Positions 1 to 7,162 of a stretch of 64,000 nt of DNA are shown one piece after another. The number at the start of each line of letters is the position of its first letter. Positions within the stretch are counted from its first letter, which is position 1. The notes under the pieces are model-generated. The model had not been told where the DNA came from. It was given only the letters and a program-made list of their open reading frames with translations, and searched no databases. Source of the DNA: Planosporangium mesophilum (GTDB lineage: Bacteria > Actinomycetota > Actinomycetes > Mycobacteriales > Micromonosporaceae); contig NZ_BOON01000041.1 in assembly GCF_016863255.1 (NCBI RefSeq), forward strand, positions 1 to 64,000. The letters run 5' to 3'. The position numbers and the translations under genes are program-made.

Positions 1-855
1 CCCGTCAGCGGCATCACCGTCGCGGCGACCAGCGTCGTGGCCGCCGCCGTGCTGGTACTGGCGGGCACCGAGCCGGTACCGGTCGCCAGACCGGTCGGCG
101 CGCCCCACATCGTCGGCGCGGCGGTGTCCACGACGCAGACCGCGGGCCCGCCGCCGGTCACGCGGCCCGGGCGTGCGCCCGGTGCCCAGCCGCGGATCGC
201 GATCTTCGGTGACTCGGTCGCGTACACCCTCGGCGAGTTCCTGCTGCCGGTACAGAGCGGCCTCGCCGTCACCAGCCGCGGCAAGTGGGGCTGCGGCATC
301 ACCCGGCGACCGGCCTGGTTCATGGATGCCCCGCACGGCGTCATCGCCGACTGCGAACAGTGGGACCAGCGCTGGCGCAAGGACGTGGACACCGACGACC
401 CGGACGTCGCCGTCATCCTGCTCGACCGCTGGGAACTCATGGCACGCGAGCTCAACGGCCGCTACCAGCACCTCGGCGACCCGGACTACGACGCGTACAT
501 CACCGGCGAACTCCGGCTCGCCATCGCCACCGCGTCGGTACGGGGTGCGCGGGTGGTGCTGCTGACCGCACCGTATCTGCGCCCGCCGGAGCGGCCGGAC
601 GGCAGCCAGTACCCCGAGGACACCCCGGAGCGCGTCGACGCCTGGAACCGGCTGCTGGCCCGGGAGGCCGCCGCGAACCCCGTACACCCGACGGTCCTCG
701 ACCTCAACCGGGTCATCTGCCCCGGTGGCGCGTTCGCGTGGTCGGTCGGCGGCGTACGGGTACGCAGCGACGGCGTGCACCTCACCCCGGAGGGGGTGCA
801 GCAGATCATCGCACCATGGCTGCTGCCGCGCCTGGCCGCCGTGGCGATGACGTAA
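1..855 (+). CDS. Acyltransferase C-terminal SGNH domain (5' end outside window)
   Basis: The frame is open from base 1, so only the last 284 residues are visible. They start with one hydrophobic segment (about residues 5-22), then a Pro/Ala-rich linker, then an SGNH-hydrolase fold. The block I motif GDS (FGDSVAYTL) and the C-terminal block V motif DGVHL carry the catalytic Ser and the Asp/His pair. This layout is known from OafA/YrhL-type acyltransferases, where a multi-pass acyltransferase_3 domain precedes an extracytoplasmic SGNH domain that O-acylates cell-surface glycans. The membrane acyltransferase part would lie upstream; that is inference. It converges with the GMC oxidoreductase operon, leaving only 34 bp between the stops. 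Confidence 0.75.
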   Translation, partial: PVSGITVAATSVVAAAVLVLAGTEPVPVARPVGAPHIVGAAVSTTQTAGPPPVTRPGRAPGAQPRIAIFGDSVAYTLGEFLLPVQSGLAVTSRGKWGCGITRRPAWFMDAPHGVIADCEQWDQRWRKDVDTDDPDVAVILLDRWELMARELNGRYQHLGDPDYDAYITGELRLAIATASVRGARVVLLTAPYLRPPERPDGSQYPEDTPERVDAWNRLLAREAAANPVHPTVLDLNRVICPGGAFAWSVGGVRVRSDGVHLTPEGVQQIIAPWLLPRLAAVAMT

Positions 856-889
856 GAATGGCGCTCGACGACGCCATCGGGCGGGCTCC

Positions 890-2476
890 CTACCAGGCGT
901 CCGAGTAGCGCACCGGCACCCCGAACTCGGCGGCCCGCCGTACGATCGCCGGCCCGGCCCGCTCGGCGAGCGCCGCGATAGTCAGCGACGGATTGACGCA
1001 CAGCGACGTCGGTACGGCCGAACCGTCGGTGACGAACAGGCCGGGGTGGCCGCGTAGCTCGTTGCTGTCGTCCAGCGCGGAGGTGGCGGGGTCGTCGCCC
1101 ATGCGGCACGACGACAGCGGATGGGCGCACAGCGCGCCGCCGACGTCGCTCCACGGGCGTACCCGGGACAGGCCGTCGCGCTCCAGTACCGCCCGAGCCT
1201 CGGTGTCCGCCGCGGCCCAGCCGCGCAGCGTGTTCGCGGTCGGCGCGTACCGCAGCGGGCTCAGCCCGATCGACGAGGCGAGCCGCGTGAACGCGCCGGT
1301 CGGCGGCGGCACCCCGAAGGTACCTTCGTTGTCGTCCTCGGTCATGGCCAGCACGGTCAGCCAGGAGCGCCACCGGGCGCTCAGCTCCTTCTTCTCCACG
1401 CCGAACCAGCTCGACCCGGCGTCGCCGCTGCGGGTCAGCAGGTTGGTGATGGTGGGGAAGTAGATCTGCTGCAGGGAGAAGCGGGTGAACTCCGCCGCGT
1501 GCGGGTCGAGCCGGTCGTAGCTCATCGATCCGATCGGCTTGCCGATGTGCAGCGCCTCGTACGGCACCCCCGGCTCGCGTTCGAGGCCCAGTACGTCCCG
1601 GATCCGGTCCTCGTTCATCGCGGCGACGCTGACCCGGTCACCGTTGCTGGAGAAGTACCGGCCGACGGCCGCGGGCACCCCGCCGAGCGCGGCCGCCGAA
1701 CGTTGCAGCAGGACCGGGGTCGCCATCGCGCCGGCCGCCAGGACGACGATCTTGGCCTCGATCGCGCCGCCGCCGGTAGGTACCCGGTAGTCGTCACCAT
1801 CCACTGTGGTGTACGTGACGCGGTACCGGTAGCCGGGCGTGACCGCGGGCCCGATGAGCTGCACCTCGTGCAGCGGCCGGATCTCCGCGCCGTGCGCGAG
1901 CGCCGCCGGGAGGTAGTTGAGCAGCATGGACCGCTTGGCGTCGAAGCGGCAGCCGGAGAGCATCCAGTTGCAGTTGGTACAGCGCCGCAGGTCCACGGCG
2001 ACCGGGACCGGGTTGCAGGTGCGGCCGGCGTTGCGGCAGGCGGCCGCGAAAAGCCCACCCGGGTACGGGACGTCGTGCCACGACTGCTGCGCCACCGGGA
2101 GGGTCTGCTCGACCCGCTCGTACCAGGGATCCAGCGTCGCCCGCCGCAGCGACGCCGGCCAGAGCCGGTGCCCCAGGCTGCCCCGCCGATCGAACACGAA
2201 GCCGGGCGCGCGCAGCGAGGCGGCGAAGTAGACGACGCTGGAGCCGCCGACACAGTTGCCGGCGACCACGGTGATCCCGTCGCCCTGGATCAGATCGACG
2301 ATCCGGGTGTACGTGCCGAGCCGCAGATCGTGGGTGAAGTCCTCGGTCCGCAGCCACGGCCCGCGCTCCAGGACGACGACCTTCGCGCCGCCCGCGGCGA
2401 GGCGGTACGCCGGGATCGCGCCGCCGAAGCCGCTGCCGATCACGACGACGTCGGTGGTCTCCGTTGCCGCGTTCAT
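890..2476 (-). CDS. GMC-family FAD oxidoreductase (cholesterol-oxidase-like)
   Basis: A 528-residue flavoprotein. The N-terminal dinucleotide-binding motif is IGSGFGGAIPAYRL, followed by E at the ribose position (VVLERG). The C-terminal half holds the GMC signature region AHPLSSCRMGDD and the final FAD-contact segment VNPSLTIAALAERA; the His and Asn of these are the expected catalytic pair. The central Cys-rich segment (RCTNCNWMLSGC) resembles bacterial cholesterol oxidase/GMC dehydrogenases. Substrate is likely a sterol or other alcohol, not determinable here. The ATG overlaps the TGA of the upstream Tat-protein gene (ATGA), so the two are translationally coupled. It has no signal peptide of its own, so export, if any, would depend on its partner. 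Confidence 0.85.
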   Translation of the reverse strand: MNAATETTDVVVIGSGFGGAIPAYRLAAGGAKVVVLERGPWLRTEDFTHDLRLGTYTRIVDLIQGDGITVVAGNCVGGSSVVYFAASLRAPGFVFDRRGSLGHRLWPASLRRATLDPWYERVEQTLPVAQQSWHDVPYPGGLFAAACRNAGRTCNPVPVAVDLRRCTNCNWMLSGCRFDAKRSMLLNYLPAALAHGAEIRPLHEVQLIGPAVTPGYRYRVTYTTVDGDDYRVPTGGGAIEAKIVVLAAGAMATPVLLQRSAAALGGVPAAVGRYFSSNGDRVSVAAMNEDRIRDVLGLEREPGVPYEALHIGKPIGSMSYDRLDPHAAEFTRFSLQQIYFPTITNLLTRSGDAGSSWFGVEKKELSARWRSWLTVLAMTEDDNEGTFGVPPPTGAFTRLASSIGLSPLRYAPTANTLRGWAAADTEARAVLERDGLSRVRPWSDVGGALCAHPLSSCRMGDDPATSALDDSNELRGHPGLFVTDGSAVPTSLCVNPSLTIAALAERAGPAIVRRAAEFGVPVRYSDAW

Positions 2477-3231
2477 GCCGGGCTGCCGGACGGGGTGGTC
2501 GACGGGTGCGGATCGGCCAGCGTGCGCTGGTAGGAGAACCGGGGGTAGCGCCACAGTCCGTCGGCGTCGGGCTGCGGGAACCGCAGGTGCGCCAGGCCCG
2601 GGTGGCCGTGCCGCACCGCGTCGGGCGTGTGCAGGTGCGCGGCCGTGTCGAAGGCCAGCGCGGAGACCAGGGCGAGCAGCAGCCACAGCTTCTGGTCGGG
2701 CGTACCGGGCCGTAGCAGGTCCGCGGCCAGGGCGGCGCGATCGGCGTACCGCAGGCCGACGAACGGCGGCTGGAGCGACAGCGGCGGCTGGAGTGACAGC
2801 GGCGGCTGGAGCGACAGCGGGGGCCGGCCGTGCGTGGTGGCGTACCCGGTCGCCTCGACGTCGAGCAGGCCCGCCAGCCCGGGCAGCAGCGGCGTGAGGC
2901 CGAGCTCGGGCGCCCTCAGGAGCGTGATCGCGCCGGCCTGTACCGCGCCGGGACCCGGGGCCGCCCCGGCGAGCGCGTGGTCGCCCGGGTACCGCTTCAC
3001 TCCGGGCACGATGGTGTCCGCGAACGCCTCCAGCGTGGCGACGGTGACCGGGTCGACGGGCAGGGCTGGGCCGGCGGACAGGGCCGGGCTGGCGGACGCC
3101 CGACCGGCCGGCGCGACCGCGTACAGCGCGCCGACCGCGGCGGCCAACCCGCGCAGCAGGGCCCGCCGGGACAGGGCCCGCCGGGACAGGGCCCGCCGGG
3201 ACAGGGCCCGCCGGGACAGGGCGCCGGTCAT
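2473..3231 (-). CDS. Tat-signal partner protein of the GMC oxidoreductase
   Basis: A 252-residue protein. The N terminus is four tandem ALSRR units followed by ALLRG and a hydrophobic stretch, so it reads as a twin-arginine signal with the SRR motif amplified. The mature part (LEAFADTIVPGVKRYPGD) resembles gluconate 2-dehydrogenase subunit 3-like/DUF5987 proteins that accompany GMC flavoenzymes. A second in-frame repeat, three copies of LSLQPP, sits near residue 145. Both ends overlap neighbours by ATGA: it follows the secreted-protein gene and precedes the GMC gene, giving a three-gene operon. A role as maturation or export partner for the flavoenzyme is inferred from family and position. 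Confidence 0.7.
   Translation of the reverse strand: MTGALSRRALSRRALSRRALSRRALLRGLAAAVGALYAVAPAGRASASPALSAGPALPVDPVTVATLEAFADTIVPGVKRYPGDHALAGAAPGPGAVQAGAITLLRAPELGLTPLLPGLAGLLDVEATGYATTHGRPPLSLQPPLSLQPPLSLQPPFVGLRYADRAALAADLLRPGTPDQKLWLLLALVSALAFDTAAHLHTPDAVRHGHPGLAHLRFPQPDADGLWRYPRFSYQRTLADPHPSTTPSGSPA
2765..2818. repeat. 18-bp tandem repeat, 3 copies, in frame
   Basis: The unit ggcggctggagcgacagc is repeated three times; the middle copy has one substitution. It lies in the coding strand of the Tat partner gene and encodes LSLQPP units. Because 18 is a multiple of 3, copy-number change keeps the frame. Confidence 0.95.
3161..3220. repeat. 15-bp tandem repeat, 4 perfect copies, in frame
   Basis: The unit gcccgccgggacagg is repeated four times without a mismatch, immediately inside the 5' end of the Tat partner gene. 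Read on the minus strand it encodes ALSRR, so each copy adds one twin-arginine motif to the signal peptide. Confidence 0.97.
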
Positions 3232-3821
3232 CGGCACGGCAAGCCCAGGGGGAGCCGCACCCGCGCGCCCCGCGCGGCGGGTGCGGCGGGTGCGGTGGCG
3301 CCGGCGATCGTGTCGGCCAGGTCGGGCCGGTACGGGCGCAGTTCGGTGGCGACCCGTTCGGCGTCCGCGGGCTGCCCGGCGACCGTGAAGTTCGCCAGCC
3401 GCGCGGCGGCCTCGCCGGCCCGCTTGTCGAACCAGTAGCTGCCGTCCCAGCCGACGAGCCTGGTACTGCCGGGGCCGACCTGCACGCTCCAGTGGTCGAC
3501 CTGCCAGTACCGGCAGGCGGGCACCGCGACGGCGAAGCGCGCCGGCTCGGCGAGCGCGAAACGCAGCGCGCCACCGTTGTCGGCGGTGATGTCCCGCTTG
3601 CTGTACTCGACGCAGAGCGGGTCGCTGCCGGCAAGCTCCAGCGGTGGCTTTTCGCCCTCGCCGAAGTGGTGGAAGTGGCACTCGCCGGCGAACGCCGGGT
3701 CGGCGTAGGCGGCCACGATCGGAGTCGCCGCGGCGGCGGGTGCGGCGGCGGGTGCGGCGGGCGCGAGCAGCGGCAGGGCAGCCGCCAGGGCGACGACGGT
3801 CGACTTCAGCGATCCATGCAT
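3228..3821 (-). CDS. Secreted protein of unknown function
   Basis: A 197-residue protein, first gene of the GMC operon. The start at 3821 is chosen because it places a Lys followed by a long Ala/Leu/Pro-rich hydrophobic stretch at the N terminus, a classical secretion signal ending near the Ala-rich run (residue ~35). The mature part is rich in aromatic residues and contains HFHHFGEG, a possible metal-binding cluster, plus three cysteines. I do not recognise the family. The stop overlaps the next start (ATGA). Position suggests it works with the oxidoreductase outside the cytoplasm; that is inference. Confidence 0.65.
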   Translation of the reverse strand: MHGSLKSTVVALAAALPLLAPAAPAAAPAAAATPIVAAYADPAFAGECHFHHFGEGEKPPLELAGSDPLCVEYSKRDITADNGGALRFALAEPARFAVAVPACRYWQVDHWSVQVGPGSTRLVGWDGSYWFDKRAGEAAARLANFTVAGQPADAERVATELRPYRPDLADTIAGATAPAAPAARGARVRLPLGLPCR

Positions 3822-3870
3822 GATCAGGCCGCTCCTCCCGCAGCCGGCGAAGCCTTCACCGGCGGGCTGC

Positions 3871-3900
3871 ATTCGGCGTATCGTGATTCGGCGTATCGTG
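3871..3900. repeat. 15-bp direct repeat, 2 perfect copies
   Basis: attcggcgtatcgtg occurs twice back to back upstream of the secreted-protein gene, in the short gap before the lipocalin-like gene. The position could fall in the 5' leader or promoter of the GMC operon. Confidence 0.9.
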
Positions 3901-3945
3901 CCGCACCGGTACGTCCGACCACAAGGGAGTCACTCCTCGGCGCGG

Positions 3946-3990
3946 ATCGCTCAGGCACGGATCCCTCAAGCACGGATCGCTCAAGCACGG
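3946..3990. repeat. 15-bp tandem repeat, 3 copies, at a gene end
   Basis: Three copies of a unit like atcgctcaagcacgg, with one or two changes. The array covers the stop codon of the minus-strand lipocalin-like gene: read in its frame every unit carries a TGA after Arg-Ala, so the gene could end at any unit. The last five residues of that protein are repeat-encoded. Confidence 0.9.
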
Positions 3991-4979
3991 ATCGGTACTC
4001 CGTGTTCCCGGTCGTCGGTGAGGATCTCGAACAGCGCCCGGTGCTCGGCGACCAGCGTCTCGCGGGTACCGGTCGCCCGGTCGGTCACCTCCACCTCGCA
4101 GCGCGCGATCTTTGTGTTGAGGCAGTGCTTCACGCCGCCGGGCGGGTTCGCGTACGCGAGACCCACGAACGCCTCGGCCGGCGCCTCGATGCGCCCCCAC
4201 ACCCGTACGGTGTCCGACTGCGACGCGAACTCCCAGAAGAAGTACCCGAACCGGCCGCTCGCCCGCAGCCCCTGCCGCAGCGTGTTCATCGAGTGTTCCC
4301 GACCGCCGTGCCGCAGGACCAGCAGGGTGACCAGCGGCGTGCTCACCGGGCCGATCCGGTTGGCCGCCGTGGTGACCTCCAGAAAGGTGTCGGGGGCGTT
4401 GTCGAAGCCGGCCACCTGGCCGAAGGCGTACCGGTCGGTGTGCCGGCTGCCCCAGTTGTGGTTCTGGCTGCCCACCCAGCCGTCGACCGGCACCAGGCGT
4501 CCGTCGGCCACGAGTTCGCCGTCGTAGCGCGCCAGGGGAGTGCCGACCAGGCTCTTCGCGGTCGGGAAGCGGCCGGTGTACAGCCGCTTCGGCAGCAGGT
4601 ACAGCGGCGGTTGGCCGTCCGTGTAGGTGAGGTCCCAACGGGTCTCGCCGGCTCTGCCGGCCAAAGCGTGCGGCTCCAGCGTGGAGTCCGCGATCCGCAC
4701 CCCGAAGGCCCGCCGGTCGTACGCGCAGTCGGCGATCGGGTGCTCACGCTTGGCTACCACGTGCTCCCCGGTCTCCCCGTCGAACAGCACGAACCACAGC
4801 TCACCGAGCGCGTCCGCCGGCCGGCCCGCAGGACTGAAGACCGTGTACCGGATCCAGCAGGCGAGCGGCCGGGTGGGGTGGTTGGCCCGCTGGTAGAAGC
4901 TCTCATAGTGGCCACCCGGCCGGCCGGGTTCGTACCGTGCCCAGTTGACCTGCTGGTCCATCGGTGAATCCGGCCGCAT
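3981..4979 (-). CDS. Lipocalin-like (CrtC/AttH/tocopherol-cyclase-type) protein
   Basis: A 332-residue cytoplasmic-looking protein without signal peptide. It shows the pattern of two-domain lipocalin-like enzymes: an N-terminal segment with W, R and Y in beta-rich spacing (WIRYTVFSPAG), a central VGSQNHNWGSRHTDRYAFG, and a C-terminal beta-rich part. The NHNWG motif is characteristic of the carotenoid 1,2-hydratase/AttH/tocopherol-cyclase-like group, which handles terpenoid or lipid substrates. Substrate and reaction cannot be assigned. Its C terminus lies inside a 15-bp tandem repeat and its upstream region is a 16-bp tandem array, so both borders look slippage-prone. Confidence 0.6.
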   Translation of the reverse strand: MRPDSPMDQQVNWARYEPGRPGGHYESFYQRANHPTRPLACWIRYTVFSPAGRPADALGELWFVLFDGETGEHVVAKREHPIADCAYDRRAFGVRIADSTLEPHALAGRAGETRWDLTYTDGQPPLYLLPKRLYTGRFPTAKSLVGTPLARYDGELVADGRLVPVDGWVGSQNHNWGSRHTDRYAFGQVAGFDNAPDTFLEVTTAANRIGPVSTPLVTLLVLRHGGREHSMNTLRQGLRASGRFGYFFWEFASQSDTVRVWGRIEAPAEAFVGLAYANPPGGVKHCLNTKIARCEVEVTDRATGTRETLVAEHRALFEILTDDREHGVPIRA

Positions 4980-4998
4980 CGGTCCGCCGCCCTCCCTG

Positions 4999-5078
4999 TG
5001 TCATTGACGATCACTGTCATTGACGATCACTGTCATTGACGATCACTGTCATTGACGATCACCGTCATCGACGATCAC
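4999..5078. repeat. 16-bp tandem array, 5 copies, between divergent genes
   Basis: Five head-to-tail copies of tgtcattgacgatcac, the first four perfect and the last with two changes. Each unit contains GTCAtTGAC, a small inverted repeat GTCA-N-TGAC. The array fills the gap between the divergent lipocalin-like gene (start 4979) and the YbaB gene (start 5134), where promoters and operators would be expected. Sixteen bp is about 1.5 helical turns, so successive half-sites would alternate faces of the DNA. Confidence 0.97.
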
Positions 5079-5133
5079 CGCTGAGGGTATCCGTCGGCAA
5101 CCCCCCGGAGCCGGGAGACCATAGACTGCCGTC

Positions 5134-5523
5134 GTGACGAGCATGCAGGACCCGGGCGGGTACGACCTGGGCGCCATGAGCCAGCGGCTGAGCTGGGTGG
5201 CCGAGGATCTGCGGCGCGCCGGGGATCAGCTCCGGCAGGCCGTCGACGGCGCCGAGTCGCTCAGCTACGAGGCGGCGTCGAGCGACGGTCTGGTACGGAT
5301 CAGCGTGAACGGCCGGGGTCGGGTCACCTCGCTGGAGCTGAGCCCGTACGTGCTGCGCCAGGACCCGGACACGCTGGACGCCGCCCTCACCGCGACGCTG
5401 AACGACGCACTCGGGCAGGCGCGCGCGGGCTCCCGGCAGGCGCTGTCGGAGGCGCTCCCGCCGCACCTGCGTGCCGGCATCGAGCAGACGGTGGACGACG
5501 CCCGACGGGAGGGCCCACGGTGA
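5134..5523 (+). CDS. YbaB/EbfC-family nucleoid-associated protein (first of a pair)
   Basis: A 129-residue protein from a GTG start. Central segment ASSDGLVRISVNGRGRVTSL followed by helix LDAALTATLNDALGQAR is the YbaB/EbfC pattern: a small beta sheet flanked by helices, known to bind DNA as a dimer. The actinobacterial members often stand beside WXG100/type VII genes rather than beside dnaX-recR. Here it overlaps a second YbaB-like gene (GTGA), suggesting a heteromer, and converges on a cassette of WXG/EspC-like proteins. Upstream lies the 16-bp tandem array, a candidate regulatory region. Confidence 0.75.
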   Translation: MTSMQDPGGYDLGAMSQRLSWVAEDLRRAGDQLRQAVDGAESLSYEAASSDGLVRISVNGRGRVTSLELSPYVLRQDPDTLDAALTATLNDALGQARAGSRQALSEALPPHLRAGIEQTVDDARREGPR

Positions 5524-5930
5524 CCATGCCCTCGCCGGACGAGCGGATGGAGCAGCTCCAGCGGGCGGTCGAGGACTACCCGTACCGGGTCAGGCGGCTG
5601 ACCGAGGACGCCGCCGAGGCGGCGGCGCAGAAGGTGACGGGGGAGGCCGGCAACGGCCAGGTTGTCGTCACGGTCACCGGCGGCGGTGCGATCGACAGCG
5701 TCCGGGTGACCTACGGCGCCCTGCGCGAGCTGGACAACCGGACCCTCGCCGACCGGGTGATGGCCGCGGTCAACGACGGACTGGAACGGGCCGAGGCGCT
5801 GATGCCCGGCGCGGGAGAGCCCGACGACGCGGCCGCCGAGGAGGCGCTCCACCGGTTCGAGCAGCGCATGGACGACCTGCTCTACGAGCTGGACTACATC
5901 GACCGGAAGCTGAACCGGATCGACGAATAG
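5520..5930 (+). CDS. YbaB/EbfC-family protein (second of a pair)
   Basis: A 136-residue protein starting at a GTG that overlaps the preceding stop by 4 bp. It has an N-terminal helix, then the YbaB-like core GQVVVTVTGGGAIDSVRVTY and helix TLADRVMAAVNDGLERAEAL, then an acidic helical tail (DDLLYELDYIDRKLNRIDE). It is longer and more acidic at the C terminus than its partner. Function as DNA-binding or type VII-associated small protein is inferred from family and neighbours. It ends 30 bp before the stop of the convergent WXG gene. Confidence 0.7.
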   Translation: MTMPSPDERMEQLQRAVEDYPYRVRRLTEDAAEAAAQKVTGEAGNGQVVVTVTGGGAIDSVRVTYGALRELDNRTLADRVMAAVNDGLERAEALMPGAGEPDDAAAEEALHRFEQRMDDLLYELDYIDRKLNRIDE

Positions 5931-5960
5931 AGGCGGCGCCGGCCTACCGCTGCGCCTCGC

Positions 5961-6818
5961 CTACCTCTGAGCGTGGTCCTGGGCGTCGCTGGCGTCCTGC
6001 CAGCCCTCGACGTAGTCCTTCCCGGTCGCGTAGAGCTTGCCGCCCCCGCCCGGGATGTTGACGGTGCCGCCGGTGGCAGCGGAGATCCCCTTGGACGTGG
6101 CCGCGTACTGGATGCTGGAGCTCGTCATCGCGCCGAGCTTGTCCCAGCCCTTGGCGGTCTTGGCGAGTGCCTTGCCATCCTTGAGCACCTCGAGAAGCTG
6201 CTTGACCACCTGGCTGATCGTCTTGAGGAGCTGGCTGAGCTTGCGGAAGATCTCGGCGACCTTGGCGAGGACCTGGGCGAGCTTCTCGACCACGCGGGCC
6301 ACCTTCGCCAGCGTGTCGACGGCCTTGGCGACGACCGCGGCCACGCCGGCCGCGAGGCTGGTGCCGAGCGAGATCACCGCCAGCGCCACGTTCACCGCGA
6401 TCGTGCCCAGCGCGAACATGATCAGGCTCGTCACCAGGTCGATGATCATGTTGGCGCTCTCGACACAGGCCTGGGCCCCGGACTCCAGCACCTCCTTGAC
6501 CGGCTTGATGGCCTCGGCCAGCTTCGCCAGCTGCTCCTCGACGTGCTGCATCTTCTCGGTGAACGCGTCGTAGGCGTCGCCGCGCCACTGACCGGCGAGG
6601 GCCGCGCGGGCCTGTACCTGCTGCTGGCCGACCAGGTGCACGGACTCGGCGATCTGCACGTACTGGCCCGCGGCGGCCATCAGCGCGTCGGGGTTGCCGG
6701 CCACCGACTTCAGGCAGCCGTTCGCCCAGTCGAACGGCTCGTGCAGGACCTCCTGCACCAGGCTGGGCAGCGAGGAGAACCACGACTCCAGCTTGTTGGC
6801 GTGCTGCTCCCCGCTCAT
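5961..6818 (-). CDS. WXG100-like protein with hydrophobic helical C-terminal half
   Basis: A 285-residue protein. Residues 1-110 form a helical hairpin with a WRG turn (GQWRGDAYDAFTEKM), the WXG100 signature of type VII (ESX) secretion substrates. Residues ~120-165 form long hydrophobic helices (two probable membrane segments), followed by a Lys/Leu-rich coiled-coil region (residues ~165-225) and a short Gly-rich tail (TVNIPGGGGKLY). It resembles the N-terminal trafficking part of polymorphic-toxin-like proteins, but no toxin domain is recognisable. It overlaps the upstream EspC-like gene by ATGA. No secretion ATPase (EccC) is present in the window. Confidence 0.65.
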   Translation of the reverse strand: MSGEQHANKLESWFSSLPSLVQEVLHEPFDWANGCLKSVAGNPDALMAAAGQYVQIAESVHLVGQQQVQARAALAGQWRGDAYDAFTEKMQHVEEQLAKLAEAIKPVKEVLESGAQACVESANMIIDLVTSLIMFALGTIAVNVALAVISLGTSLAAGVAAVVAKAVDTLAKVARVVEKLAQVLAKVAEIFRKLSQLLKTISQVVKQLLEVLKDGKALAKTAKGWDKLGAMTSSSIQYAATSKGISAATGGTVNIPGGGGKLYATGKDYVEGWQDASDAQDHAQR

Positions 6819-7162
6819 CGGACCCCCCGGATGTCGACGCCGCTGAGGCCCTGCTCGACGGCGGTGTGGCTGTCGCGCGCCGCCTGGTCGGAGGTGGTGT
6901 ACGCGACGACGACGCCCCGGACCGTCGCGGCGATCTCCGCCAGGGCCTCGGAAGCCGAGGAGATCGAGTCGGCGCAGCCGGTGACGAACTCGTCGTACGC
7001 CTCGTAGATCCGGCCGCCGATGCCCGGTACGTAGCCGAAGGCGTCCCGCGGCACGTGCACACCGTCCATCCGGCTACGCAGGTTGCCGTACTCCTGCTGG
7101 CGGCTCATCGTGGAGGCCGCGAACCCCTCCACCGCATGCGGCTCGATGTAGAACTCGCTCAT
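6815..7162 (-). CDS. EspC/WXG100-like ESX-associated protein
   Basis: A 115-residue, all-helical small protein with the EspC-like layout: N-terminal VEGFAASTMSRQQEYGNLR, a mid-region hydrophobic/Gly segment, and a C-terminal helix rich in Ala/Ser (ISSASEALAEIAATVRG). Such proteins are known as type VII secretion substrates or co-substrates. The ATG at 7162 overlaps the TGA of the upstream gene and its own stop overlaps the WXG gene start, so all three genes are translationally coupled. It probably pairs with the downstream WXG protein. Confidence 0.6.
   Translation of the reverse strand: MSEFYIEPHAVEGFAASTMSRQQEYGNLRSRMDGVHVPRDAFGYVPGIGGRIYEAYDEFVTGCADSISSASEALAEIAATVRGVVVAYTTSDQAARDSHTAVEQGLSGVDIRGVR

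Noticed and set aside
2765-3220. Repeats as insertion-sequence ends
   Set aside because: They are short direct tandems inside one reading frame, without inverted terminal repeats or a transposase.
890-3634. A 914-codon fused frame covering the GMC enzyme and upstream region
   Set aside because: The first ~390 codons are a shadow of the Tat partner and secreted-protein genes; the flavin motif begins right after the ATG at 2476.
4999-5078. CRISPR-like repeat array
   Set aside because: The 16-bp units are directly adjacent with no spacers, and no cas genes are near.
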